Below, piece after piece: positions 1 through 8,630 of a stretch of DNA of 52,060 nt (its first letter is position 1; every line of letters starts with the position of its first letter). The notes under the pieces are model-generated. The model was not told the DNA's origin. It worked only from the letters and a program-made list of their open reading frames with translations, and did no database searches. The position numbers and the translations under genes were made by a program. The DNA is taken from contig CAYJFJ010000007.1 of assembly GCA_964369845.1 (NCBI GenBank), positions 1 through 52,060 of the forward strand, read 5' to 3'. Source of the DNA: CAKOSP01 sp964369845. GTDB lineage: Bacteria; Bacillota_I; Bacilli_A; RF39; UBA660.

Positions 1-60
1 AAAATAAGTTTTTTGTCTTGTAATAATTTATTCATATAAGGTATCCTATCTTTCTAATAA

Positions 61-89
61 ATTATACAATAAACTGCAGTTTATTACAA
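61..89 (-). promoter_or_regulatory. Promoter with nested palindrome, directing a gene beyond the left edge
   Basis: Read on the minus strand there is a TTGTAA -35 box (84-89) and a TATAAT -10 box (61-66) with a 17 bp spacer. A perfect 18 bp palindrome (68-85, half site AATAAACTG) fills the spacer and touches the -35 box, a typical operator position. Transcription would leave the window on the left. This follows directly from the sequence; the regulator is unknown. Confidence 0.55.
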
Positions 90-107
90 GAAAAAAACTA
101 AATTTCT

Positions 108-701
108 TTAGCTTTTAAATAATTTATGTTCACAACACTTTATAAAATATAAATAACTTAGAGATATTAAAATTCCTACTAATACATCACTAAAATAATG
201 TACATTTAGTGCTATTCTACTTAATGATATAAGAATAACTGTTATTATTAATAATGTTTCTGATACTTCTTTAAATAATTTACTTCGTGCACTGTTATGA
301 ATATATATAATTAAAAATCCATAAAATGCAGTTGATACCATAGCGTGTCCTGATGGAAATGAGTATCCTCTTTCAAGAACCAAAAATAAATCTGGTCTTG
401 ATCTTGATACTATTTCTTTTATTGCTATATTTAACAAAAATATAAAAGTTAAATTAAGTGGTATAAAATATTTTTCTTTTTTGTTTGAATACCATAAACA
501 TCCAAATGTTAAAAGTATTAAAAATAAAGCTGATCCGAAAAAAGATACTAACAACATAAAATTTATGTATAAATCGTTTCCATCAAATTTATAAACTATT
601 TTTTCAACATATTCATCTATAACTAATAATTCACCTTTTAATAAGAAAAGTATTAACATTATACTAAGTGTTATAATAATTCCTATTACTACTTTTTTCA
701 T
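108..701 (-). CDS. PAP2-superfamily membrane phosphatase (undecaprenyl-diphosphatase-like)
   Basis: The 197-residue polytopic membrane protein carries the three phosphatase signatures of the PAP2 family: KEIVSRSRPD (KX6RP motif), PSGHA, and SRIALNVHYFSDV (SRX5HX3D). PAP2 enzymes dephosphorylate lipid pyrophosphates or phosphatidylglycerol phosphate at the membrane. Its place as last gene of a division/peptidoglycan operon, with a 4-nt ATGA overlap with pbpB, suggests recycling of undecaprenyl pyrophosphate, but the substrate cannot be fixed from sequence. SD AAAGG lies upstream inside the end of pbpB. Confidence 0.85.
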   Translation of the reverse strand: MKKVVIGIIITLSIMLILFLLKGELLVIDEYVEKIVYKFDGNDLYINFMLLVSFFGSALFLILLTFGCLWYSNKKEKYFIPLNLTFIFLLNIAIKEIVSRSRPDLFLVLERGYSFPSGHAMVSTAFYGFLIIYIHNSARSKLFKEVSETLLIITVILISLSRIALNVHYFSDVLVGILISLSYLYFIKCCEHKLFKS

Positions 702-2788
702 TCTAATACAACCTTTAATGAAGCTTCTTCAGTTAAAACTGTACCTTCACTTAAACTTTGAGCACTTACATAACCATAACCTTCAATTTCTATATCTATA
801 TTTGCTAAAGAAGCATATGTTTTTACTTCATTTAAACTAAGACCAATTAAATTTGGGATAATTATTTCATCTGAGTTTGTTTTTAAAAATAAAGTATCTC
901 CTTTAAATAAAGTGTAATTTTTAAGTGGATACTGATTTGTTATATACTCACCTGTTCCAATAGTAATTATATTTAATCCTGAGTTTTCTAGTAATTTATG
1001 TGTTTCACTAACTTTTGTACTTATATAATTTTTTAATGTTATTTCAGGATTTATATCCTTATTTGCTTCTTCATCAGTTATTTTTGCATAACTTGCTATT
1101 TCTTCTATTGCTGTTGTCGTAATTTCTGCAAGTTTAGTAGTTCCACCAGTATATTTTTCTGTTGCTATTAAGAATATATACTTAGGGTCTTCTTGTGGAA
1201 ATACTGATATAAAACTTCTTATAACATCAGTTTCTCCTTGTAAATATCCTCCTGATGGAGATGCTATTTGTGCTGTTCCTGTTTTACCTGTGATTGTTAC
1301 ATTACTTGGCTCCCATATATCACTTACTGAGTTATAAACTGCGTCATACATTAAGTTACTCATATACTCCATAGTACTCGCACTATATACTTTAGCTACT
1401 TCTTCAGTTTTAGCTGTGTACTTTACATTTCCCTTTTCATCAACTATTTTATCTACAATGTATGGTTTTAGCATTACACCATCATTTGCTAGTGTAGTAT
1501 ATGCTTGCATTAACTGAATTGGTGTTATACTTATTCCTTGACCAAATGATGCGTTTGCAAGTTCTGATTGATAATAAAAATCTACTGTTCCTGCTACTTC
1601 TCCGTATAGCTCTACTCCAGTTTTCGAACCAAAACCTAGGTCTTCATAATAATCTGTCAATGTTTTTGTTCCTAGTTCCAAACCTAACATAGTAGTCGAA
1701 ACATTTGATGAATATGCATACCCTACATCATAAGATATCTCTCCCCATCCTGTTTTGTTAAAGTCACTTATTACTACATCTGCTACTTCAATAGAACCTG
1801 ATGTAAGCAATTCTTCTCCATCATAAATTCCTTCTTCTATTGCTGCTGCATATGAAAATGTTTTCATTGTTGAACCTGGTTCATATTGATAACTTACTAA
1901 AGGATTTAAGTAATTTTCTATCGTATTTAAATCATTTGGATTAAATGTAGGACTAGTTGCTGAGGCTACTATTGCTCCTGTTGTTGCATCCATTACACTT
2001 ATTATTGACCATGTACTTTCATCTTCTTTTGTTAATTTTGATACTGCTGTTTCTGCAATTAACTGGATATTACTATCTATTGTTAAATATATGTCTGATC
2101 CGCTTGTTGCTTCAATAGTGTGCTCTTGCGTTTGAGGAGTAGATATTTTATAACCATATGCATCTTTTTGATAGTTAGTTACTCCATTTTCACCTTTGAG
2201 TACATCATTAAAATATCCTTCAATACCAAGTTCACCAAGAATCTCACCATTTTCATCTGTCTTTGCATATCCTATTATATATGAGGCAAATGTTCCTGAC
2301 TGATAATATCTTGTTAGTGAATCTTCAAAACCTATTCCTGGAATATTAAGTGCATCTATTTTACTTTTTGTAAGCTCAGTAATATTTCTAGCAATCTCTA
2401 CTTGATATTTATCTTTACTTAGTGTTGTAACTAAGTCACTTTCTTCTTCACCTAAAATAGGTGCTAAAAGTGCTGCTGCGCTCTTTGCATCTGTGATATG
2501 TGCTGGATTTTTTTCATCAGTAGTTCTCGATTCATCTAAATACGCTACTACCGTATAAGAATTTACTGTTTGAGCTAGGTTTTCTCCAGTAACATCATAA
2601 ATATCTCCTCTTGATGCATATAAAGTTTTAGATACTAAGTTTCTTGAGTTTGCAAATGCTGCAATATCAACACCATCAACTGTGGGAGCTAAAACTACAT
2701 ATGATAATTTTAGAATTGCTGCAAACAAAAAAAGAACAATTGCTAATACTACTAATCTATAATTACAAAGTGTTCTTTTTTTTCTCAT
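698..2788 (-). CDS. pbpB: Class B penicillin-binding protein with PASTA-like tail (divisome transpeptidase)
   Basis: This 696-residue protein has one N-terminal membrane anchor (about 11-34), a dimerisation/pedestal region, and a transpeptidase domain with catalytic STMK (Ser306), SSN (360-362) and KTGTA (502-506). The C-terminus (about 590-696) holds PASTA-like modules, including IIIPNLIGLSLNEV. It cross-links septal peptidoglycan as the PBP2B/FtsI partner of FtsW. It sits directly after ftsL in the classical mraZ-rsmH-ftsL-pbp order. The SD AAGGAG lies within the ftsL stop region 4 nt downstream of that gene, suggesting translational coupling. Confidence 0.92.
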   Translation of the reverse strand: MRKKRTLCNYRLVVLAIVLFLFAAILKLSYVVLAPTVDGVDIAAFANSRNLVSKTLYASRGDIYDVTGENLAQTVNSYTVVAYLDESRTTDEKNPAHITDAKSAAALLAPILGEEESDLVTTLSKDKYQVEIARNITELTKSKIDALNIPGIGFEDSLTRYYQSGTFASYIIGYAKTDENGEILGELGIEGYFNDVLKGENGVTNYQKDAYGYKISTPQTQEHTIEATSGSDIYLTIDSNIQLIAETAVSKLTKEDESTWSIISVMDATTGAIVASATSPTFNPNDLNTIENYLNPLVSYQYEPGSTMKTFSYAAAIEEGIYDGEELLTSGSIEVADVVISDFNKTGWGEISYDVGYAYSSNVSTTMLGLELGTKTLTDYYEDLGFGSKTGVELYGEVAGTVDFYYQSELANASFGQGISITPIQLMQAYTTLANDGVMLKPYIVDKIVDEKGNVKYTAKTEEVAKVYSASTMEYMSNLMYDAVYNSVSDIWEPSNVTITGKTGTAQIASPSGGYLQGETDVIRSFISVFPQEDPKYIFLIATEKYTGGTTKLAEITTTAIEEIASYAKITDEEANKDINPEITLKNYISTKVSETHKLLENSGLNIITIGTGEYITNQYPLKNYTLFKGDTLFLKTNSDEIIIPNLIGLSLNEVKTYASLANIDIEIEGYGYVSAQSLSEGTVLTEEASLKVVLE

Positions 2789-2791
2789 TGA

Positions 2792-3091
2792 TTATTCTCC
2801 TTCGACTACTTTAATGTTATTGTTATTATAAGTTAATCCATATATTTCTGCAATACTTTGAATATTTTGTAAACTTGCTAATTCATTAACTTGCATAGAT
2901 AAACTTTCATTTACACTACTTTGATTTGCAATTTTAAACTTATAATCTTCTAGTTTTATATTAGTTTCTGATAAAAGAGCTTGGCTAAATACATTAATTG
3001 TAGGTACTGCAATTACTAACAATACTATTAGAACATACATTATTTTTTCACCTTTTAATAACTTTAGTTTTTTTGTTTTGTTATGTTTCAT
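2792..3091 (-). CDS. ftsL: Cell division protein FtsL-like
   Basis: A 99-residue bitopic protein with a short basic cytoplasmic N-terminus, one transmembrane segment (about 17-36) and an extracytoplasmic heptad-like region (ESLSMQVNELASLQNI). Size, topology and position between rsmH and the septal PBP identify it as FtsL, which forms a complex with DivIB and DivIC. FtsL sequences are poorly conserved, so the call rests on topology and synteny. SD AGAAAGG stands 8 nt before ATG. Confidence 0.8.
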   Translation of the reverse strand: MKHNKTKKLKLLKGEKIMYVLIVLLVIAVPTINVFSQALLSETNIKLEDYKFKIANQSSVNESLSMQVNELASLQNIQSIAEIYGLTYNNNNIKVVEGE

Positions 3092-3093
3092 AT

Positions 3094-3996
3094 TTATAAC
3101 CTTTCTATTACTCTTAATTTTGCACTAGCACTTCTTGAATTTTCTGATAATTCTTTTTCTCCTGGTAATATTGGAGATTTATTTATTAGTTTTATAAGTG
3201 GTTTGTATTCATCTGGTACTACTGGTAAACCTTTTACCAGTGGATCTACATCACTAAATTTTTTAAATATACTTTTTACTACTCTATCTTCTAATGAATG
3301 AAATGTTATTACACAAATTCTTCCTTTTGGCGCTAGTAGTTCAATTGCTTTAGGTAATATTTCTTCTATAACTTTTAATTCTTCATTAACTTCAATTCTA
3401 AGAGCTTGAAATATTTTTCTTTCAGGATGCTGTTTATAAAAATAATTTGCTCCTACTGCCTCTTTAATGGCTTCTACTAGTTCAAATGTTGTGTGAATAT
3501 ATTCTTTTTTTTCTATGATTTTTTTTGCTATTACTTTTGATAGCTTTTCTTCTCCATATCTAAAAAATATTTCACTTAATTCATCAAACGAATATGTATC
3601 TATTATATCTTTGGCACTTTTTCCTTTTTGACTCATTCTCATATCAAGTGGGCCATTGTTCATAAAAGAAAATCCTCTTTGTGCATTATCTATTTGAGGC
3701 GATGAAAAACCTAAATCAAATAACATACCATCAAATTTAATATCTGTTATTTCTTTATCAATATTACAAAAGTTATTTTTGATAACTTTAAAATTTGATG
3801 CTATACTACTAAGTTTTTCTGTAGAATACTTTACTGCGTTTTCATCTTGGTCAAATGCATACAAAAAACCTGCTGGAATGTTTCTTAATATTTCACTACT
3901 ATGTCCAGCATAGCCTACTGTTCCATCTAAGTAAATTCCATCACTTTTTAAATTTAAATTTTCTATTACTTCATTTTTTAGTACACTATAATGCAT
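3094..3996 (-). CDS. rsmH: 16S rRNA (cytosine-1402-N4)-methyltransferase RsmH
   Basis: The 300-residue protein starts with the typical HYSVLKNEVI and has the SAM-binding YLDGTVGYAGHS, followed by FDQDENA, FDLGFSS and RGFSFMNNGPLDMRM blocks and the C-terminal ITFHSLEDR and NSRSASAKLRV motifs. RsmH methylates C1402 in the ribosomal P site. It overlaps mraZ by 11 nt and has SD GAGGT ahead of its ATG. The length matches the family. Confidence 0.97.
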   Translation of the reverse strand: MHYSVLKNEVIENLNLKSDGIYLDGTVGYAGHSSEILRNIPAGFLYAFDQDENAVKYSTEKLSSIASNFKVIKNNFCNIDKEITDIKFDGMLFDLGFSSPQIDNAQRGFSFMNNGPLDMRMSQKGKSAKDIIDTYSFDELSEIFFRYGEEKLSKVIAKKIIEKKEYIHTTFELVEAIKEAVGANYFYKQHPERKIFQALRIEVNEELKVIEEILPKAIELLAPKGRICVITFHSLEDRVVKSIFKKFSDVDPLVKGLPVVPDEYKPLIKLINKSPILPGEKELSENSRSASAKLRVIERL

Positions 3997-4423
3997 TTGT
4001 TACCTCAAATAAACTCTCAGCAATATCTTCAAGTTCTTCTTTATTTTCATTTATATATTTTTCATATACATCAACAGACCATATTTCTAATCTATTATTT
4101 ACTCCTAAAATAATACATTCCTTTTCTAAGTCTGCATATTTTTTTTGAGTATCTGTTACTACTATTCTTCCTGATTTATCAATCGTGCAGTCGTTAGCAC
4201 CTGAGAAAAAAGCCCTAGTGAATGTTCTGGCATCTTTTTTTGTAAAAGGTAGTATGTCAAGTTTTGAAATAAGTTGTTCCCATTCGTATAACGAGTATAC
4301 GTATAAGCATTTTTCTATTCCGTGTGTTATTATCATATGTTCTTTTAGTATCTCTCTATATTTTGTTGGAACAACTAATCTGTTTTTATCGTCTAGATTA
4401 TGACGGAATTGCCCTATTAACAT
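3986..4423 (-). CDS. mraZ: Transcriptional regulator MraZ
   Basis: The protein (145 residues from the chosen start) begins MLIGQFRHNLDDKNRL, as MraZ proteins do, and contains two SpoVT/AbrB-like halves with the TKKDARTFTRAFFSGA and DKSGRIVV signatures. MraZ binds repeats in its own promoter and represses the division operon. An upstream in-frame start at 4465 exists, but the ATG at 4423 fits the family N-terminus, and the upstream DNA is the operator itself. It heads the mraZ-rsmH-ftsL-pbpB-PAP2 operon. Confidence 0.95.
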   Translation of the reverse strand: MLIGQFRHNLDDKNRLVVPTKYREILKEHMIITHGIEKCLYVYSLYEWEQLISKLDILPFTKKDARTFTRAFFSGANDCTIDKSGRIVVTDTQKKYADLEKECIILGVNNRLEIWSVDVYEKYINENKEELEDIAESLFEVTNAL

Positions 4424-4430
4424 ACATTCA

Positions 4431-4465
4431 CCCACTTTTCCCCACATAGTGCCACTACACAACAC
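4431..4465 (-). promoter_or_regulatory. MraZ operator: four GTGGN-type boxes at 10 bp period
   Basis: On the minus strand, boxes GTGTT, GTGGC, GTGGG and GTGGG occur exactly 10 bp apart, separated by 5 nt spacers; their complements are at 4461-4465, 4451-4455, 4441-4445 and 4431-4435. Tandem TGGGN/GTGG repeats at 10 bp phase are the known MraZ recognition pattern. The array lies between the promoter and ATG, and its last box overlaps the SD region. Confidence 0.8.
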
Positions 4466-4466
4466 T

Positions 4467-4495
4467 ATCTTAATATAAAACTAAAAAAAAGTAAA
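4467..4495 (-). promoter_or_regulatory. mraZ promoter
   Basis: TTTACT (4490-4495) and TAAGAT (4467-4472) are separated by 17 bp. The predicted start near 4460 falls inside the MraZ box array, so bound MraZ would block initiation or early elongation. The boxes are only 4/6 matches each, hence moderate confidence. Confidence 0.5.
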
Positions 4496-4549
4496 TAATT
4501 TCTTACTTACTTTCCTTTATAAAACTAATTTATTTACAAAATTTTACAC

Positions 4550-4744
4550 TTATGCAACATTTTCTTCTTTTGTTGCACCAAGAACGTTTTCACCTTTGTA
4601 ATTACCACATTTAGTACAAGCTCTATGTGGTTTTAAATTAGCACCACATTTACTGCAAGTTGTAAGCGTAGGTGCTTCTTTCTTGATATGCGTTAAACGC
4701 ATTCTTTTTCTAGTTTTACTTACTCTTCTTTGTTGAACTGCCAT
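4550..4744 (-). CDS. rpmF: 50S ribosomal protein L32, zinc-binding form
   Basis: The 64-residue basic protein begins MAVQQRRVSKTRKRMR and keeps both CxxC pairs (CSKCGA and CTKCGNYKG), so it is the zinc-ribbon (C+) form of L32. It directly follows the yceD homologue with a 3 nt gap, the widespread yceD-rpmF arrangement. Confidence 0.96.
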   Translation of the reverse strand: MAVQQRRVSKTRKRMRLTHIKKEAPTLTTCSKCGANLKPHRACTKCGNYKGENVLGATKEENVA

Positions 4745-4747
4745 ATT

Positions 4748-5194
4748 TTATTCACCACCTTTAAATAGTTCTTGAAGTTTTTCCAGTCTCGGATCGATTT
4801 TATCTTCCGTTTCATTAACGACTTTCCATCCGTTACCAGAAATATCTTCTAAATTTTTCTGTGAAACACGAATAGGTACTTCCAGTACAATATTTTCCCA
4901 CAAAATCTCATTAATATCAAGTGTATTTTCGAAATTTTCTATAATTTCCTCTATTTTCGCATCAATTTCATAAGAATAATCACTCAAATCCACTGAATCA
5001 GGTAATATTACCTTCCCGAAAATATTTCCTTCTAAAATTATTTCATCTACTACATTAAAATATAATTTCCCAGAGAAACTAATTTTATCAATCTTTCTAA
5101 TACCAGCTTTTTCTAAATTATAATCCGAATAATCTAAGTCAAAATTTAAATCTAGCTCTTTTTTGATATTTAATTCCTGAATACTAACTTTCAT
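4748..5194 (-). CDS. YceD/DUF177 family protein
   Basis: The acidic protein of about 148 residues ends with DPRLEKLQELFKG, the typical DUF177 C-terminus, and precedes rpmF. In other bacteria YceD homologues are linked to 23S rRNA accumulation and L32 synthesis. The ATG at 5194 (MKVSIQELN) is preferred because GGTG stands just upstream; an in-frame start at 5206 would place the SD inside the gene. Confidence 0.85.
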   Translation of the reverse strand: MKVSIQELNIKKELDLNFDLDYSDYNLEKAGIRKIDKISFSGKLYFNVVDEIILEGNIFGKVILPDSVDLSDYSYEIDAKIEEIIENFENTLDINEILWENIVLEVPIRVSQKNLEDISGNGWKVVNETEDKIDPRLEKLQELFKGGE

Positions 5195-5240
5195 TTGCAT
5201 CACCATCTATATTGTACCACAAAATAACAGATAATGATAT

Positions 5241-5849
5241 TTATTTTACAAGATTATCATCTTTTTTACTATATTTGCAGCCACAATAATCTTGTCTATA
5301 TAACTCAAACTTTTTAGCAAGTTCTATACTTTTTTTATATCCCTCTTTTTTCTTAAAATCTGAATATAAAAATTTTACATCTTTTTCTAATTTACTACCT
5401 ATATTATTTATTACTTCACTATTTTTATGAGGACTTACTGTAAGTGTTGTTCCAAAGTAATCATAACCTAGATTTTTTGCTTTAATATAAGTCTCATTTA
5501 ATCTATAAGCCATACATATACTGCATCTAGTTAAACCTTCTTTTTCTTCTTCAAATCCCTTAATTTTACTATTAAACTCATCATTTGTATATTCATCATC
5601 AATAATATCTAGTTTATTTGAACTAGTATAATTTTTAATAAACTTTATTTGTTCTTCTTTTCTTTTTAAATATTCTTCTATAGGCTCTATGTTCGGATTA
5701 AAAAAATAAACTGTTATATCAAAGTATTTTGATAAATAATCTATTACATAACTTGAACATGGTCCGCAGCAGCTATGAAGTAAAAGTTTGGGAACATGGT
5801 TTAAACTATTTAATGTTTCTTCCAACTTAACTTGGTAACTTTGTTTCAT
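5241..5849 (-). CDS. queH: Epoxyqueuosine reductase QueH
   Basis: The protein has the QueH (DUF208) hallmarks: LLLHSCCGPCSSYV near the N-terminus, YFFNPNIEP, RCSICMAYRL, FGTTLTVSPHKN and a C-terminal YRQDYCGCKYS. QueH reduces epoxyqueuosine to queuosine in tRNA using these Cys residues and Fe-S chemistry. The gene overlaps the end of divIB by 23 nt. In-frame ATGs at 5882 and 5879 would extend it, but none has a clear SD, so translation is probably coupled to divIB. Its presence inside a cell-wall block is unusual. Confidence 0.9.
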   Translation of the reverse strand: MKQSYQVKLEETLNSLNHVPKLLLHSCCGPCSSYVIDYLSKYFDITVYFFNPNIEPIEEYLKRKEEQIKFIKNYTSSNKLDIIDDEYTNDEFNSKIKGFEEEKEGLTRCSICMAYRLNETYIKAKNLGYDYFGTTLTVSPHKNSEVINNIGSKLEKDVKFLYSDFKKKEGYKKSIELAKKFELYRQDYCGCKYSKKDDNLVK

Positions 5850-6552
5850 CTTCTTTATACATTTCAAAAATATGTCCATCATTTGAACTATCTAAGAAAA
5901 GTGTTCCCCTTTCATTTAATTTTTCTACTGCCTCTTCATATTTCAAAAAATTTTCAAAGTTGTACAAATTAACGTGCACTGTATTAGTATCATTCATTTT
6001 AAAAATAAATCTTTCATCATCTAGAACAACTGAATCTTTAACATTTGGGGCATATTCTATTTCACTAATTTTATTTATTAAGTTTTGATCTGCTAATGAT
6101 AACTTTTCAATTAAAGTTTCTAGTAAATTTTCTGGTGTATAATTAACTAATGTCGGCACTCCTATAATTCTATCACTTTTAACTCTAACTCCATCTTCTA
6201 AAACATATTCTGAGTTTATATTATCATAAAATAAAATACTTCTTTCTTCTATATCTATCTCTACATTACCAAATATACTTTTAGTCACCGTTGCATTTTT
6301 AACAAAATCTAACTTTTCTACATTTTTTTCTATACTTGATGCAAGTGTCAAAAAGTTTTTTGTGTTTGCTTTTATATCAGAAGATTTTATTACTTCACTT
6401 TCTTCGATGTAATAATTACCTATAACTTTAACACTTTTTATTTCCATTGTAAAAAATAAATAACCTACTTGAACTATTAAATACAAGACCAATAAATATA
6501 TAAACAAAATACCTATACGAAGCCTTTTTTTTACAACTACTTCAGTAGTCAT
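5827..6552 (-). CDS. divIB: Cell division protein DivIB/FtsQ
   Basis: The 241-residue bitopic protein has a basic cytoplasmic tail, one TM helix (about 12-34), then an FtsQ-type POTRA (MEIKSVKVIGNYYIEESEVIKSSDI) and the beta domain (VKNATVTKSIFGNVEIDIEER). It scaffolds the FtsL-DivIC complex at the septum. It overlaps murB by 4 nt (ATGA), and murG-murB-divIB is a standard Gram-positive order. Confidence 0.92.
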   Translation of the reverse strand: MTTEVVVKKRLRIGILFIYLLVLYLIVQVGYLFFTMEIKSVKVIGNYYIEESEVIKSSDIKANTKNFLTLASSIEKNVEKLDFVKNATVTKSIFGNVEIDIEERSILFYDNINSEYVLEDGVRVKSDRIIGVPTLVNYTPENLLETLIEKLSLADQNLINKISEIEYAPNVKDSVVLDDERFIFKMNDTNTVHVNLYNFENFLKYEEAVEKLNERGTLFLDSSNDGHIFEMYKEDETKLPS

Positions 6553-7412
6553 ACATTATCCCATTCAACTATAATATTCTCGCATTCAAGTTCTACATTA
6601 TGTTTTTTCTTAACTTCACTTTTAACTAAATTTATTAAATCTTTTAAATCTTTACTAGTAGCATCACTCTTATTAATTAAAAAATTTGCATGAACCAAAC
6701 TTACTTTTGCTCCATTTATATTTTTTCCTTTTAATCCTGCTTCATCTATTAATTTTCCCGCAGATGTTCCTTCTGGATTTTTAAATGTTGAACCAGCGTT
6801 TTTTTCTTTTAGAGGTTGTGATGATATTCTTTTTAGAGTATTTTCTTTTATCTCTTCTTTAGCTTTTTCTACATCACCTTTTTCAAGTCTAAAACTTGCA
6901 CTTAATACTATATCCTTTATATTTGATTTTCTATAAGAAAAATCAATATCTTCTTTTAAAAGTTCAACTACTTTTTCTCCATCAAATATCTCTACACTTA
7001 TTAAATCACTGCTTAATTCTTTTCCATAACACCCAGCGTTGATGATAATTGATGCTCCAATTGTTCCTGGAAGTGATGCTGACCAACTAAAATTAGTATA
7101 TCCTAATTTTAATAATGCCGAGCTTACCTGAGGAATATATACTCCTGCGTCCATTTTTATCATATCACCTGTTATTGATATATCATTATATTTTCTAGTA
7201 TTAATAATAAGTCCATCAAAATCTTCATCTGGTAAAATTATATTTGAACCATTTCCAATAATATAATATTTAAGTTTTTCTTTAGTAGCAAACTTAATTG
7301 CTTTTATAAATTCATTTTGAGTAAGAGGCTCATAGTAATACTTACTTTTTCCTCCTAAAGCTAAAGTATTAAAAGGTTTTAAATCTTTGTCTTTTTCAAA
7401 AATATCGTACAT
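6549..7412 (-). CDS. murB: UDP-N-acetylenolpyruvoylglucosamine reductase MurB
   Basis: The 287-residue FAD enzyme shows the N-terminal FNTLALGG, IIGNGSNIILPD (FAD binding), WSASLPGTIGASIIINAGCYG, and the type II MurB segment KNAGSTFKNPEG with Ser as acid catalyst, then GAKVSLVHANFLIN. It reduces UDP-GlcNAc-enolpyruvate to UDP-MurNAc. Its ATG shares one base with the murG stop codon (TAATG). Confidence 0.96.
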   Translation of the reverse strand: MYDIFEKDKDLKPFNTLALGGKSKYYYEPLTQNEFIKAIKFATKEKLKYYIIGNGSNIILPDEDFDGLIINTRKYNDISITGDMIKMDAGVYIPQVSSALLKLGYTNFSWSASLPGTIGASIIINAGCYGKELSSDLISVEIFDGEKVVELLKEDIDFSYRKSNIKDIVLSASFRLEKGDVEKAKEEIKENTLKRISSQPLKEKNAGSTFKNPEGTSAGKLIDEAGLKGKNINGAKVSLVHANFLINKSDATSKDLKDLINLVKSEVKKKHNVELECENIIVEWDNV

Positions 7413-8494
7413 TATTTTAACACTCCTTTTATTTTATTATAAATTATATCTGCTGATGAAGCTTCTTTATTAGAATTTAATTTTTCCTTCATTTTTCTAT
7501 AGTTATCTTCATTATCTAATAAATCAGATATTGCTATTAATAATTTCTCTGCTGTTAATTTTTTTTCTTCAATTAATGTAGCTAATTTTCTATTTGCCAA
7601 ATCTAGTGCATTATAATATTGATGATTATTTGCTACATAAGGAGATGGCACTAAAATACTTGGTACTTTAAGTGCTAATATTTCACTAATTGTAGATGCT
7701 CCTGCTCTTGAAATTACTAAATCACTTTGACTCATTATTCCAGGTAAATTATCTATAAATGGTTTTACTACTACATTTTTTGGTAATTTACTATTTTCCA
7801 TAAAAGAATCATAATGTGATTTACCAGTAATATATAATACTTCATAAGATTCTTTCTCTGCTAGTTTTAAAAATGACAAAAATTTATCATTTAATGTAGA
7901 ACTACCAAGTGATCCTGCTACTACTAACACTAGTTTTTTTCCTTCTGTTAATCCTAAACTTTTTTTAGTTATTTTTTTTGCTGTTAAAGCATTTGAAGCA
8001 CATGGATTTCCTGAATAAAATACATGTTTAGCATTTTTGAAATAAACTTCACTATTTTTAAATGAAACTCCTACTAAATCTACTGCATTACTTAATATTT
8101 TGTTTGATTTTCCTGGAATTGAATTTTGTTCATGAATAAATGTTTTAATTTTAAGTTTCTTTGCAGCTTTAATCACTGGATACGTTACATACCCACCTGT
8201 TCCAATTACAATATCTGGTTTGAATTTTTTCATAACTTCAAGACACTTATTATTTGCTTTCAAAATATAACCAACATTCTTTACGTTTCTAAGCATATTA
8301 GTTTTACTAAGTCCATAAATAGTTAATGGTAAATAATCTATTTTGTGACTTGGAATTATATCTTTTTCCATTCGATTATGAGTTCCTATAAATAAAACCT
8401 CTAAATCTTTTTCCTTTTCTTTTAATTTATTTATAATAGCTAAAGCTGGGTATATATGCCCACCTGTGCCACCTGCACTAACTATAATTTTCAT
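7412..8494 (-). CDS. murG: Undecaprenyl-PP-MurNAc-pentapeptide GlcNAc transferase MurG
   Basis: The 360-residue GT28 enzyme begins KIIVSAGGTGGHIYPALAI (glycine-rich lipid/phosphate loop), has TFIHEQNSIPGKSNK, a second glycine-rich VAGSLGSSTLND, and the UDP-sugar block ISRAGASTISEILAL. It makes lipid II at the inner face of the membrane. SD GTAGGTGATGAA precedes ATG. It is the first gene of the murG-murB-divIB-queH run. Confidence 0.97.
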   Translation of the reverse strand: MKIIVSAGGTGGHIYPALAIINKLKEKEKDLEVLFIGTHNRMEKDIIPSHKIDYLPLTIYGLSKTNMLRNVKNVGYILKANNKCLEVMKKFKPDIVIGTGGYVTYPVIKAAKKLKIKTFIHEQNSIPGKSNKILSNAVDLVGVSFKNSEVYFKNAKHVFYSGNPCASNALTAKKITKKSLGLTEGKKLVLVVAGSLGSSTLNDKFLSFLKLAEKESYEVLYITGKSHYDSFMENSKLPKNVVVKPFIDNLPGIMSQSDLVISRAGASTISEILALKVPSILVPSPYVANNHQYYNALDLANRKLATLIEEKKLTAEKLLIAISDLLDNEDNYRKMKEKLNSNKEASSADIIYNKIKGVLK

Positions 8495-8609
8495 TTCATC
8501 ACCTACTTAATTATACAATATTTTAACTTTTTTTTACACTATTTTAATAAATATATGTATATTTAACAAGTATTTGTAAATCTACCATTTATATTATTTT
8601 TTTTCATGT

Positions 8610-8615
8610 TATAAT
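8610..8615 (+). promoter_or_regulatory. Extended -10 promoter for the VanY-type peptidase
   Basis: TGTTATAAT forms an extended -10 element (TGn-TATAAT) 16 nt ahead of the ATG at 8631. No convincing -35 box lies 17 bp upstream. Confidence 0.5.
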
Positions 8616-8630
8616 TTAATTGGTGATAAC

